Shown: positions 33,957-46,504 of the stretch, in pieces | How positions within the stretch are numbered: position 1 is the stretch's first letter | Layout of the letters: every line of letters starts with the position of its first letter | NCBI GenBank assembly: GCA_032622095.1 | Contig: CP136064.1 | Coordinates: 126,347,605-126,411,604 of the forward strand | Reading direction: 5' to 3' | Origin: Siphonodentalium dalli | Lineage: Eukaryota > Mollusca > Scaphopoda > Gadilida > Siphonodentaliidae | DNA: 64,000 bases | Program-made: the position numbers and the translations under genes | The notes under the pieces: model-generated | What the model saw: only the letters and a program-made list of their open reading frames with translations | Databases searched by the model: none | Told to the model about the DNA's origin: nothing

Positions 33957-34930
33957 CGACAGTGTTCCTCCAGCGCTTCCAGGGAGTCCGCCGCCAAATA
34001 GTTGTAACATGATCATGGATATGTTGAAAGGCATCACTGCACGTCTTGATAAATTGGATATAGTTGAGAGAAAAATTGACAAAATAAATGACTTGGAAAC
34101 ACGAATTGGACATAGATTAACATCGATAGAAGAAAAAATATCTAAATTGGACCAGTTGGAGAGCAACGTCAGTTTTAATGCAGTTGCGCTACAAAAAAAC
34201 TCAAACCTAGTTGAAACTTTCAAAATTTCTACCGATGAAGCGGTGAGCAAAGTCGTGAAACTTGAAACCGCAATGGAATTCTTATCCAAGGACTACGATG
34301 ATATCAAAGAAACATTGGCTGAACTTACTAATGGTGACCAAACACCCCAGATGTCATTTCCTGTTAATGATTCCGAGCTTAAAAAAGAGCTTGACTTAAT
34401 GCGAAAAAATAACAAAGAAATGTACGATATCATTATTGATCTTCAATGTCGATCCATGCGTGAAAACTTACTGTTTGCTGGAATTCCTGAAGATCCGAAG
34501 AGATCAACAGAGCAATTATTACACTGTTTTCTGAGCAATGATTTGGGTCTATCCAGACCAGAGGAGATTGAATTTGAACGAGTGCATCGTTGTGGTGAAA
34601 GAAAGATGGGGAAACCTCGTACAATCGTCGCAAAGTTCACTAGATCTAAGGATCGCGACTTTATCCGAAAAATAAGTTATAGACTTGAGCACAAAAAAAT
34701 GTTCATCTATGAACAATTTCCTGCACCCATAGAAGAACGGAGGAGAAAATTGTATCCGGTTAGAAAAGACGCAAAAAAGCAGGACATACTGTGCGATTAG
34801 TCAAAGACAAACTGTATATCAACAACAGACTGTATGAACCACTTGAAGATATACATGTAGACGAGGTCAAGGTTGTTACAGATGGTCAGAGTGACAGGCA
34901 TCAGAAAGGCAAGAGACGACGAGTTAATTA
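33957..34930 (+). pseudogene. ORF1 protein of element A (coiled coil plus RNA-binding-like domain)
   Basis: From about 33957 (continuing the frame begun at 32367) to 34800. Heptad-like repeats (ARLDKLDIVERKIDKINDLE and similar) make a coiled coil to about residue 100 of the 34009 frame. They are followed by the L1 ORF1-type segment CRSMRENLLFAGIPE and FERVHRCGERKMGKPRTIVA, then the C-terminal RRRKLYPVRKDAKK. ORF1 proteins of this type trimerise and bind the element RNA. A shift in an A run at about 34772-34778 ends the frame early; the true C-terminus (LVKDKLYINNRLYEP and a basic tail) continues in another frame to about 34930. One small indel therefore separates it from an intact form, apart from the CR1 insertion. 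Confidence 0.8.
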
Positions 34931-34959
34931 AACGCCATAGGACAGGTCGGGGAACCAGC

Positions 34960-35305
34960 AAAAATGTTGTGTATCTAATAATGTTAATATTTTGTCATTG
35001 AATGTTTGTGGTTTGGCCAGCAGACTAGTATGCCCAGAATTTTGCAATTTTATTAATAAATATGACATAATTGGATTTGGTGAAACAAAAACTGATGATG
35101 CTGATAATCTTGTATTACCAAATTTTACTTCCTACTTTAAAAACAGAAAGTCATTAAGTAAAGTTAGATTTGGTGGAATATCACTCTTTATAAGAGACAC
35201 ACTGACAAAATTTGTAAATGTAATTAAATCTGATAGCAAGCACGTATTGTGGTGTCGGATTTCGAAATTTGTATTATCGACAAACGAAGATGTAATACTT
35301 GGTAC
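34960..35305 (+). pseudogene. ORF2 endonuclease of element A, first part
   Basis: Reads VNILSLNVCGLASRL, then GFGETKTDDAD (the E-T/E-S catalytic box of AP-type endonucleases), then FGGISLFIRD and SKHVLWCRISK, stopping at DVILGT where foldback Q is inserted. The domain nicks target DNA for target-primed reverse transcription. The frame is open, and it is restored exactly when Q and one copy of the TAC duplication are removed. Confidence 0.85.
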
Positions 35306-37075
35306 TAGTCCGGTCGCCAAACCCCCCGAAATTCACGGATGCGTGTTTTGGCGTATAAAGTTTTTTTCTCTGCGGATTTTGTTAATTCAGGCATCCGACA
35401 TCAATATTTTATCGGCTGGCCATCTGTCAGCCTTGAGCAATTTTGTTTATAGCGACCTAAAAAGTATACCCCCCCCCCCCCACAATTTTTTCCCAGACGT
35501 GAAACTAGTTACTTGGAATTTGTTGCAAATTATCATGACTAATCTGGTAAAATGTATATATTTTCATGAATCTAAGACATAATGACACTATTTCGTGCCA
35601 AAATTGAAACTCACCATCCAAGATGCCTACCAAAATGGCCGCCGGAAGTTAAAATATGACATTTTTTCACAAATATCTGCTAGATCAGTTCATGCTGTTT
35701 GGAACTGGTTCAGTAATATGACTTTATTTTGTATTCTGTATATTAACTGATCATTGGATCAATTAAATATGCAATTATTGGGGTCCTATCCACTTGTGAT
35801 CCCTCAAAAATTCGATTTTACAGAACGCGTTATAAAATTTCACAATAAAATCACAACTGGGATTCTAGTCATATTTCAACAAGAAATGAACAGAAGGTTG
35901 CAATTAAGTAAGGCATACTATTACCTATGAATATTCCAACTAAGTGAAACCAAAATTCTTACTTTGGCTCAAAATGGCTGCCAAAATGGCCGCCAAAATA
36001 TGGGAAAATGGTAAATATTGCCCTAGGGTGTCCTGCAATCGCTTACAAGTTGTGGTTAATGTACAAAATTGGCTATTATGCCTTCTATACATTGAATACT
36101 AACATGTCTGCTGCATCATGGTTAATTGTTACTGTTGTCATCACTGACATCACCAAAAATATTGGACTTTTCTCACAAAAACTTGACATAAATATCGGCA
36201 AAAATTAACTTTTCGGGTTTGGACAATTTTTTCTAGTAATATTGTAGCTATCTTTGAATTGAAAGGTGTGTATTGTATTGGTCTATCTTAAATGTGTCAC
36301 ACTACGGTGTTTATAGACCAAATTGCTCAAGATGGCTTCCAAAATGGCAACCAAATTGGTAATAAGTTATTTTTTTACATATATCATTATAACATTATAT
36401 ATACATGTATATAATTATTCTCTGCGTTATCCGAAATTGTAGCAGATTGTGACCCATTTGGTTATTATATGTGTTAGTTAATTAACTGACAATTAAATGT
36501 TCTATTATGGCTGTACCAGTTCCGTATAGGGCGTGACAATTCATTTTAAATTATGGAATTTAGCGGAGAACTTCTTTTGTGATTCTGACCATATTATTGG
36601 ACGGAAATGGGCAGAACTTTGAGACTGAACTGAGATGAACCATAATATGTGACTCTTCTGGTCCATTATGATAAACAAATATCAACTGGATACAAGATGG
36701 ATGCCAAGATGGTAGCCAGGGAGTTACTCTATGATCATAGATGAGGTGAATAGGTATACATGGAGTTAGTGTATGTCATGAATGATGTGAATATGTATTC
36801 AATGAGTGACTATATGGCTATGAGTGTGTTGTCCATAGTGAGATGTATATGTATACAGGGAGAGGTCATGGTCAGGTGAATCGGTATGAATGGTGTTGAC
36901 TGTATGGTGTACCGGTATGGTTGTGTGTATACTGTACGGGTGCACCCGGTGTGCCTGTATGAACATTGATGTGGTGTATGGATATAGCTACATGGTCATG
37001 GGTGGAATGTACACGTATTTGTGTATGATCACGGATGGGGTGTGTGGATAAATAGTGAGTGATTTTATGGCTACG

Positions 37076-38040
37076 GGTAATGTGTATGGTATATATATTC
37101 ACCTCACCATTGGCCATGTCACTCACTGTATCGCTATTTGTCACACCATAGCCGAATAGCCACTCAATATATACTAATACACCCCAGCCATGTCAGTATA
37201 GTCACTCCATGTGTACATATACACATCATCCATGGCCATATAGCCACTCGCTATATACACATACACCTCGCACATGACCACATAGCAACATCATTGTATA
37301 CCCGCATAACCTACACATGACCATACCGCCACGAGTCGCCAAGTAGGAATACCAGGTATACTCACACACCTGACACATGACCATTTAGTCACCCCCGGCA
37401 TAGATATTCATTACATTGATGTCACTCCTTGTATACCTACATGTACTCATTTCACCATTGGCCATACAGTCACTACCTCTATACATATTCCACACACAGT
37501 CATATACATGTAACCACTCGATATATACATATGAAGCCCACCCTAGACTATAGAGTCACTCCAGGTATACATATGCACCTCACCACTGGCCATTCAGTCC
37601 TTCCAGATATACAAAAAACCCGCACAGTCGCACACACGACCACTCATAACATCCATACTTGCATATATACATCACACATGACAGTTCAGCAACGTACTGT
37701 ATAATCATACACGACATCCATGATCATACAGCTAATCCCTACACACATACCAATGATAATACATCCACGAGATATAAACATATACATCCCATCCGTTACC
37801 ACAAGGACACTCCCTATATACCCACACGATAATGTCCACCAGCTTACTCCACTTATGCATATACACTTCAATCATGACAGTACAGTCATTCCACGTATAC
37901 CACACGCATTGCCCGTAACCATAAACTCACTCACGATTTATCCACACACCCCATCCATGATCATACAGAAAACACATGTATACATCCCATCCATGACCTT
38001 ACAGTCACTTCATATATACATAATCAATACATAGATGGCC
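37076..38040. repeat. Degenerate tandem array in the centre of Q
   Basis: Units of about 42-47 bases are built from CCATGACCATACAGTCACTC followed by TATACATATACACCTC-like words. They extend, inverted, into the inner ends of the arms (36840-37075 and 38040-38240). Open frames rich in His, Ile and Thr come from the repeat only. Confidence 0.75.
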
Positions 38041-38387
38041 ATGTAGCTATAACCATACACCACATCAATGTCCATACAGGCACACCGGGTGCACCAGTAC
38101 AAGATACACACAGCCATACACAATACAGTCACTCCATTCATACCGATTCACCCCCACACCTGACCATGACCTCTCCCTGTAAACCTATACACCTCACTAT
38201 GGACAACACACTCATAACCATATAGTCACTTATTGTATACATATTCACATCATCCAAGACATACACTGACTCCATGCATACCTATTCACCTCAAATACCC
38301 ATAGAGTAACTCCCTGGCTACCATATTGGCATCCATCCTGTATTCAGTTGATATTGGTTTATTATAATGGAACAGAAGAGCCACATA

Positions 38388-38761
38388 CCTGGTGGACAAA
38401 ACAGGTGGCCACTTATCCGAGGTGTTGTTAGCGTTGCCACCGCGGCCGAAATGCTACTACACCGCAGCTCCACCGGCTAACTACAGTTGGGCCGCGGTGT
38501 ACCTTCCATTCAGCCATGGTGTAGTTGCCACGGTGTACGTTCATTAAACTGAAAAAAGACGATACAAACCAGAAATATAACCACGGTGTGCATGCCATTC
38601 GGCCGCGTTGTAGTTGCCTTTCGGCCAAGGTGTACGTGCCGTTTGGCCGCAGTGTACATGCCATTCGGCCGCGGTGCTCAACTGCAGTTACAAACTCTGA
38701 CACCGCGGCTGAACGGCAAATACACCACGGTGCCACTGGACACTTGTTTTGTCCAGAAGGG
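38388..38761. mobile_element. 374-bp MITE with GC-rich minisatellite, inside Q
   Basis: The opposite arm of Q gives the empty site (CACATATTATGG against CACATA-insert-TATTATGG), so TA is duplicated at 38386-38387 and 38762-38763. The ends are inverted: TGGACAAAACAGGTGG and CCACTGGACACTTGTTTTGTCCA. The inside is a tandem of roughly 28-base GC-rich units with CGCGGTGTACATGCCATTCG. The base composition is unlike its AT-rich surroundings. Confidence 0.85.
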
Positions 38762-40091
38762 TATTATGGTTCATCTCAGTTCCGTCTCAAAGTTCTGCCC
38801 GTTTCCTTTCAATAATATGGTCAGAATCACAAAAGAGGTTCTCCGTAAAATTCCATACTTTATAATAAATTTGTCATGCCCCATACGGAACTGGGACAAC
38901 CATAATAGAACATTTAGTTGTCAGTTAATTAACTAACACGTATAATAACCAAGTGAGTCACAATTTGCTATACATTTTCGAATAACGCAGAGAATAATGT
39001 TATATATATAATGTAATAATGATATATGTAAAAAAAATAACTTATTACCAATTTGGTTGCCATATTGGAAGCCATCTTGGGCAATTTGTTCTATAAACAC
39101 CGTAGTGTGACACATTTAAGATAGACCAATACAATAAACACCATTAAATCCAAAGATAATTACATATTACTGACTAGAAAAATGGTCCAAACCTGAAAAG
39201 TACATTTTTGCCGATATTTATGTCAAGTTTTTGAGAGAAACGTCCAATAGTTTTGGTGATGTCAGTGGTGGCAACAGTAACAATTAACCATGGTGCAGCA
39301 GACATGTTAGTATTCAATGCATAGAAGGCATAATAGTCAATTTTGTACATCAACCACAACTTGTAAGCGATTGCAGGACACCATAGGGCGATATTTACCA
39401 TTTTCCCATATTTTGGCGGCCATTTTGGCAGCCATTTTGAGCCAAAGTAAGAATTTTGGTTCCAGTGAGTTGGAATATTCATAGGTAATGGTATGCCTCA
39501 CTTAATTGCAACCTTCTGTTCATTTCTTGTTGAAATATGACTAGAATCCCAGTTGTGATTTTATTGTGAAATTTTATAACGCGTTCTGTAAAATCGAATT
39601 TTTGAGGGATCACAAGTGGATAGGACCCCAATAATTGCACATTTAATTGCTCCAATGATCATTTAATATATAAAATACAAAATAAAGTCATTTTACTGAA
39701 CCAGTTCCAAACAGCATGAACTAATCTAGAAGATATTTGTGAAAAAATGTCATATTTTCAACTTCCGGCGGCCATTTTGGTGGCCATCTTGGATGGTGAG
39801 TTTCAATTTTGGCCCAAACTAGTGTCATTATGACTTAGCTTCATGAAAATATATACATTTTACAAGATTAGTCATGTGAATTTGCAACAAATTCCAAGTT
39901 ACTGGGTTTTACGTCTGGGAAAAAAATTGGGGGGGGGGGTATACTTTTTAGGGCGCTATAAAAAAAATTGCTCAAGGCTGACAGAGGGCCAGCCGATAAA
40001 ATCTTGATGTCGGATACCTAAATTTAAAAAATCCGCAGAGAAAAAAACTTTATACGCCAAAACACGCATCCGTGACCTGGCGGCCGGACTA

Positions 40092-41064
40092 TACTGTATA
40101 TATTCCCCCAGAAAGTAGCAAGTATGCCTCAGATGAAGCCTTTGTTGAAATAGAATCGGAAATGATAGATAGATTCCCCAATTCCAACCTTATATGCTTA
40201 GTGGGAGATTTTAATTCTCGAAGCGGTATACTCCCTGAATTTACACCTCCTGAAATTAACCATCTGGTCCCAGTTGACACCACACAATATATTACTAACA
40301 TATCCCAACTATTTATGGACACAAGATCCAGTTTGGATCACACAATCAACCGTTATGGTAGAAAGCTCATTGAAATGTGTGCAAATAAAGGTATTTTTAT
40401 CGTAAATGGACGACTTGGGGCTGACAAAAATATTGGTAAGACAACAAGTAACAATGTAAGTGTGATTGACTATGTGATTGCCACGCCTCAATTGTTTGAT
40501 TATATATGTCAATTTGATGTACTAGATTTTTCCGCTGTTTATTCAGATGTGCATTCACCCGTTACAGTTACACTTGGTGTCTCGCCAGTGACGAGTGCAG
40601 TGAGTGCTACTCGGAATGTAACAATTGCTGATCACAACAATAATCGACCAATCAAATGGCTATCGGATAAACGCGACAGTTTTGTAAACAACTTGGATAA
40701 AGATAATATAAACAGTCTAATTGATATTTTACACACTTATTCTGATCAACCGGACATATTTGATAAAGATGCTGCTACAACTGTCTCCGAAAACATTTGC
40801 ACTCTCTTCAGTTGTGCAGCAAACAGAACTATTGGTGCACAAAATAAATCGAATGATCGAACGAAAAATAATAAACCATGGTTTAACAGTGAATGCGCGA
40901 AATCTAGGCGCGATTTAAAAAAGGCACAACGTGACTTCCACAAAGACAGTTCCCAATATTTTAAAGTCGAACTCACTAAGAAAAGTAAATTTTATAGAAA
41001 AACTTTGAGAAAAAATGTCGCTCTTTATAAAAACAATAATGCAAACCGACTTCGACTTATATAG
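40092..41064 (+). pseudogene. ORF2 endonuclease of element A, second part, and start of linker
   Basis: After Q the frame resumes VYIPPESSKYAS, then LICLVGDFNSRSG (the G-D-x-N catalytic box), NGRLGADKNIGK, SVIDYVIATP and SDVHSPVTV (the S-D-H box), so all the main AP-endonuclease motifs are present. A Lys/Asn-rich linker, with NKPWFNSECAKSRRDLKKAQ, ends at 41064 where sequence of antisense element B begins. RT sequence in the same orientation reappears only at about 46870. Confidence 0.85.
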
Positions 41065-41347
41065 TTTATTTATTCTTTTAGCCACCAAATCAGGTGGTAT
41101 AAAGAGAAGATGTAATGAATACATGTATACATAAAACAAATTCCGACCATTATACCGTGAGCGAAGGCTGTTAAGCAACTGAGTATTCGTGTTTTTTCAA
41201 TGCACTTATTCTTTATATAGCTAACTTAACTTAACAACATCGGCACACGGTATATAGTTTGACAAATATTTTTAAAAACACAAGTATGGTGGATGTTGAA
41301 AACATAAATATTATACTTAATATCAGAACGAATTGGGTTTTTTGGGC

Positions 41348-41391
41348 GTAAACGATGAAGATACACGACGTTAATGTGTATCTTCGTTTAC
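41348..41391 (-). other. Stem-loop overlapping the ORF2 stop codon of B
   Basis: GTAAACGATGAAGATACAC (41348-41366) pairs with GTGTATCTTCGTTTAC (41376-41391), with a three-base bulge. The ORF2 stop (minus strand, 41388-41390) lies in the stem. LINE 3' stem-loops can be the template recognition site of the RT. Confidence 0.55.
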
Positions 41392-44300
41392 TGCCCTGGA
41401 GAACAGACGGTTGACGACGTTATAATTTTGATAAACTTACAGGTTTTCCTCATAGTGGACGGTCGGGATGTGCTCAATAGTAATTTCAGTTTATGAAGGC
41501 TGTAATCGCTTCTACTGTAAATAGGGAATAAGTTATCTCGTTCTGATTTAAAATATGGACAGTCTATCAAATAGTGGAGTTCATCAGCAATAGTGTCACT
41601 ACGGCATAATGAGCAAATACGGTCATTTCTGGGGATATTATTCCATATTCCAGCCTCCACCGGTAATGCATGATTTCGAGTTCTAAATCGGACTAGATCA
41701 GTTACAGATTTGTAATTTTGGCCACTCATGTAACTTTCAAATTTTGGTTTGGTTTTTATAATGGCATATAATGAGTTTTTTCTAGATAATTGCAGTTCAC
41801 CATGCCAGGTCTGTATAAATTGGTCATTCAGCAACCTTTTAATTTCAGTTTGGAGCATATTTAAATCACATGTTTTCTGATTATTCCATGAGTAGCTTAT
41901 GCCACAATGATAAAAAAAATTCCTGACACCGAGGATCCATGGTATTTTTATTTCACTGTATGTCAAGTAATCGTAAGATAGCCAGTATATAGTATTACAT
42001 AACTTGGACTTTCTTCCTATGATCATGGAACTCCAAAATTTAAGGATTTTCGTTTTAATAATGATATCAATTGGTTTGCGATCGGTCTCACCGTAGACCA
42101 TATAATTTGGAGTTGATGATTTCATGCATAAAATTAGCTTACAAAATTTAAGATGAACCCGCTCAATGCTAATATTATTGTATATGCCCCATATCTCACA
42201 ACCATATGTAAGAATGGGAACTATTTTTTTATCAAACAATTCGAACATGGTTTTAATCGATATGTCATTTTTTCTGCCAACTTTAATGAGTTGATACATG
42301 GCTGATATTGCTTTTTCGCAGATCTTTTCCTTGGCATAGTTAAAAGACACAGTTGCACTAAAATATACTCCCAGATAACAGAAATGTTCTACGAATTCTA
42401 TTCTCGAGTTTTTATAATATATAGCTGGGTAATTTTCCGGTTTTCTCCTTGAAAAATACATAAGTTTAGTTTTCCTTACATTCACCTTTAATTTCCATAT
42501 ATCACAATAATCGGAGAATAAATGTAATTGCAGTTGTAGGTCTTCTGATGAGTGGGCAAACAGGACTGTATCATCAGCATATAATAACGTTAATAATTTC
42601 AAATAAACACCAAGTCTTTCCTCTATCTCGCGTGTGAGAAGTTCTAAACTGTTCACATTGGCTTCCATCATGAAACTTTCCAGATCATTGACATATAAAG
42701 CAAAAAGAAAAGGTTATAAGTTCTCACCCTGCCTTAAGCCAATGTTTGAATAAAATTGTTCCGATTCTTTACCATTCATGACCACTTTGGATTTTATACC
42801 CTTATACATGTTAGTCAAAACTCTCAGAATTTTTCCGTCAATATTATAGCGTGCTGTTTTGTACCAAAGACCTTGCCTCCATATAGTATCAAAAGCCTTT
42901 TCAAAGTCTATAAATGCGCATATGAGGGTCTTATAATTTTTATTACTCAATTGTATCAGAGAATTCAGAACATACAAGTTATCCGCTGTCGAGTAACCTT
43001 CACGGAATCCACTCTGATTGTGTGCTATCAAGTTATTGTGTCAGAAAACGTTTTAAGTCGGTTATTCAGTATGGCTGTAAACAATTTACTAAAGCAGCTG
43101 ACAATGGTAATACCCCTATAATTGTTTGGGTCAGATTTCGCTCCTTTTTTCTTATAAATGGGTAAAATATTGCAATCAACCACGAATTGGGTATAACCCC
43201 AGAGTCGAGGATTAGATTGAAAATACGAATATAAACAGGCATCATGACACCTCTACTATGTTTTAGATATTCATTTCTAATTTTATCACCAGCGACAGAT
43301 TTGTTGTTTTTTAACCGATTTATGCATATGTCTATTTCATTTTCCGTAATTTGGCCGTTCAAAAGCCTATCATTATGTTCGTTTGGATTTAGTGCTAATA
43401 TGCATTCGCTCGTGTGTTCATCTCCCTGGTTTAAATTATAGAAATGTTGTGTTATACTATCAAAATCTATGTTGGCGTTGTCGCGGGGCTTACTACCTCC
43501 ATTTACCGTCTTCCAAAACCTTTTCGGGTCAGATTTCATAAGAGCATCCATTTTTATTTTGTTATTTTCGCGAAATTTCTTCATAGCAAAATTCATACAT
43601 GTTTTGTACTTTATTTCGCATTCTTTCAAGTAGGATTTATTCACCACCGTTGGATTGTTTTTACAACTTCGTCTGGCTTTTCTGTATTTTCTGCGACTCC
43701 CCTTGCATTGGGCATCGAACCATGGGTTATTTCAACTACCCCCACCTAATTTATTTCCTTTTCCATTATGTTTATCGTTACCGTTAGAATCATTCGCCGC
43801 ATTAATGAGGACATTACTAATATCATTAACTAACTCGTCAATGCTGTCTTGACTGCTATCGGTTGGCAAAGTGTTATCTAATTTATTGATTATGTGTTCA
43901 ATAGATTGTCGATCCGAACATTTTATATAGTCATCTTTTTTCTCCGGATCCCATCTTTTTGGAATATTTTTGGATGTGTGTGTATCACGAAAACTTAAAT
44001 TGTCATTTATTTCATCGTAATTTGATTCAAAGTTCAGGTGCATCGTTATCGGGCAGTGAATATCAGACAATAGTGAAGAATATTCATGTACATGGATATC
44101 TTTGACAAAACTAATTGTGCGCAGACTACAAATAAAGTAATCTATGACAGTCGACTTCTTTGTTGTGTATTTACCTACACCCTTATCATGACCAACCCTG
44201 CCATTTAATATAATTGCTTCATTGCCATGACAAAATAGTAATAGCAACCCCCCATATGAATTTCTACCCGCATCCTGATTAGCGCGTTCGCTTGACATGT

Positions 44301-44874
44301 TATTTTCGCTAAGAATGTATGCTATATCAAGGGTGGGGCTCAGTTCATCGACTGTGACTTAAGTATCTAACGTTTCATCTGGTTTTAAAAAGTCTGCTTC
44401 AACTCCGACTCGAGCATTAAAATCACCAGTTAAAATTACATAACTATTTTCAAGTGCCATATTCAAGTATTCGCACTCAACTTGTTGGAATGGATCATTG
44501 TTTGAATATGGGCTGTACTGAGGTGGTATATATATGGCACCTATCAGCAAATCTTGATCTAAGCCTAAAATACATCGGTTGACACTCACCCATAATGTAT
44601 ATTTACATTCGGTTTGAATTTGTGTTACATAATTACTGAGTACTTTTCTATAACCCATAACAATACCACCAGATCGACGCGTTGAATATCTGTGTCTGTT
44701 TTGCATGACAAATTCGTAACCATTTAGTTCAATTGAGTCGCAATCATCAGTTTTTGATTCTAAAAAGCACAAGAAATCATAAGTAATGCACAACTGTTGG
44801 AATTCCGGATACTGCAGGCGGTTTTTAAGACCACAGACATTAAGTGTCAAATTATTTAAATCATATAGCAACAA
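41388..44874 (-). pseudogene. ORF2 of element B: endonuclease, RT, zinc finger
   Basis: The endonuclease starts near 44860 with LTLNVCGLKNRL, then FLESKTDDCD (catalytic glutamate), RRSGGIVMGYRK, AIYIPPQYS, ILTGDFNARVG, VIDYFICSL and LLSDIHCPITM. Stops in this single frame at 44359 and 43732 break it. The linker includes PKRFWKTVNGGSKP. The RT has GDKIRNEYLKHS, FREGYSTADNLYVL, AFIDFEKAFDTIW, then after frameshifts near 43060 and 42710 YADDTVLFAHS (near 42560). The end carries ICSLCRSDT...ELHYLIDCPYF, a CCHC finger, and stops at 41388. The family enzyme copies its RNA at a nicked target. With two in-frame stops and two frameshifts it is inactive but not very old. Confidence 0.85.
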
Positions 44875-44930
44875 TGAGTTATTTTTGCCGACTTGTAACT
44901 GTCGACTGCTCCCCTTGTAGTCCCTATGGC

Positions 44931-46028
44931 CTATGTAGTTGGCGTTGAACTGACCCTGTTACGCTTCGGTTGCCTCGGAGTCGATGAGTCCTCCATCGGA
45001 GCATGTTGAGAATTGCGGTTGCCATATGTGAGCTGGTGATTATTGTTTGGTCTGAATGATACACGACCTGCCCCGTACTTTGAACCATTATACAATGTGT
45101 CATTTATATATAGCTCATCTCTGACCAACACAGCCTTTTTGCCTTGCTTACGGGCATCTTTCAACACTGGGTACATATCACGTCTGCGGTCCTCCACATC
45201 CTTTGGAAATTGTTCTCGCAATCCATACTGTGGTTTATCGGAAAGGTTTTTCCCACATCTCTTGACAGCAAGCAATTGTTTATAGTATACAAATCTTGCA
45301 ATAATTGCTCGTGTTCGCTTGAATGGCGGCCTCTGTTGATTATCGAAGCCCTCGTACAAGTCAGTGGGTCCTATAACTTTCCCCAACCGGTGTACATTCG
45401 ATATAGCAATTTGGTCAGCGTCATCGACCTTAAGAGTGTCCTTGAAGAATTCACGCAGTGTCTGCTCACAATCCTCGTCTGACTCTTCAGTAATGCCGGT
45501 GAAAATTAAATTGTACTTCATCGAGCGACACCTCAGGTCTTTAACCGCATATTCCAGTGATTGAACATCATCTTTCAAGTACTGCATTTCAAAATTTTGT
45601 TTTTGGTTCATCTTAGTCACAGAAGCAAGCTCCATACCCATTTTTTCCATTTCACGTTTCACATCTGCCAGAGAAGAGTTTAGTTTAATGTTTTCAGTTC
45701 GCAACTTTGAGACTTCAGTAGTGTTCTTTTGAGTGTCATTTTCGATCGAACTACATCTGGAATTAACCACCATAACCGTACCATCAATATCAGCCACGTG
45801 TTTAGTTAGACCATCAACAGTGGCACCGATAATGTCAACTTTCTTGATGCCGTCCTCGATCGTCGAAAGTCGTTTATCCACACTCATCAGAACAGACATC
45901 AATGTTGGTGGTGCGTCTTGTATTGACATGTGCATTCCAAGTTCGCCATTTACCGCTTCCCGATTTTCCTGCAGTATATTTGCCGTTTCCCCAAGAGACA
46001 TTGTTGATGAATGAGCAACCCGAAGCAA
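44931..46028 (-). CDS. ORF1 protein of element B, intact frame
   Basis: An open 365-codon frame, or 356 codons from the second methionine (MSLGETANILQ), which fits the related ORF1 of A better. Residues 50-180 form a long coiled coil. SLEYAVKDLRCRSMKYNLIF and TGITEESDED begin the L1 ORF1-type RNA-binding domain (about 170-260), with SNVHRLGK. YGLREQFPKDVEDRRRDMYP and VLVRDELYINDTLYNG form the C-terminal domain, followed by a basic, Asn/Ser-rich tail with RQPKRNRVS. L1-type ORF1 proteins trimerise and package element RNA. The duplication boundary at 46016 falls within its first codons, so only the start is repeated at 54516. Confidence 0.82.
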   Translation of the reverse strand: MLRVAHSSTMSLGETANILQENREAVNGELGMHMSIQDAPPTLMSVLMSVDKRLSTIEDGIKKVDIIGATVDGLTKHVADIDGTVMVVNSRCSSIENDTQKNTTEVSKLRTENIKLNSSLADVKREMEKMGMELASVTKMNQKQNFEMQYLKDDVQSLEYAVKDLRCRSMKYNLIFTGITEESDEDCEQTLREFFKDTLKVDDADQIAISNVHRLGKVIGPTDLYEGFDNQQRPPFKRTRAIIARFVYYKQLLAVKRCGKNLSDKPQYGLREQFPKDVEDRRRDMYPVLKDARKQGKKAVLVRDELYINDTLYNGSKYGAGRVSFRPNNNHQLTYGNRNSQHAPMEDSSTPRQPKRNRVSSTPTT

Positions 46029-46504
46029 GTATTGACAAATTCACAAAAAGTATCGCTCACAAATTCAGGTCAGCGTAGTGGCTCCGTAGTATTGTGTCAC
46101 AATTGGTAATCGAGCCCTGAGTGGTATTGAATTGCTTTTCTAGCACAGTACTTTGACCCAGATCAACTCATGCATACACCAAGCCAACGAAATGTGTAAA
46201 CAATTGCATGTGGTCACCAACGTCATAGTTTCTGGAAGCTTCGGTATGTCACGTGAACACCCATCAGCTCATGAATATTTATTAGTTCCATTGAAATATG
46301 AGAATTGTTTTCAAAAAACATCAAAATGTCCGAGAATTTAAAGGTTCGATCTTACCGCTGTCCGAATATCCGAATGCTATCCTATATAGTGCACATCCTT
46401 ATTATAACTGAATTACATAATTCCGTCTATTTCCTTTAGAAATGAGTAGCTTTACAGCGAGAACTCAATGCGTGTCTTCTCGATCCGCCATACTTGTTAC
46501 ATGA

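Larger units (their letters stand above)
35306..40091. mobile_element. Foldback element Q (4.8 kb) inserted in the endonuclease of A
   Basis: The ends TAGTCCGGTCGCC and GGCGGCCGGACTA are inverted. The flanks are TAC (35303-35305) and TAC (40092-40094), a 3-bp duplication. The arms run from 35306 to about 37070 and from about 38040 to 40091. Examples are GGATGCGTGTTTTGGCGTAT at 35338 and its inverse near 40050, and CCAAAATGGCCGCC and its inverse near 39410 and 39770. A degenerate tandem array occupies the centre and a 374-bp MITE lies in the right arm. I found no transposase. Short frames repeated in the arms (near 36008 and 39400) are on inverted copies and have no motif. Confidence 0.88.

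Noticed and set aside
37138-38034. His/Thr/Ile-rich frames in the centre of Q
   Set aside because: Products of the degenerate tandem array; they appear on both strands.
36008-39482. A conserved 66-codon frame present in both arms of Q (near 36008 plus and near 39400 minus)
   Set aside because: The similarity is expected from inverted arms; the frames are short, with stops at different places and no motif.
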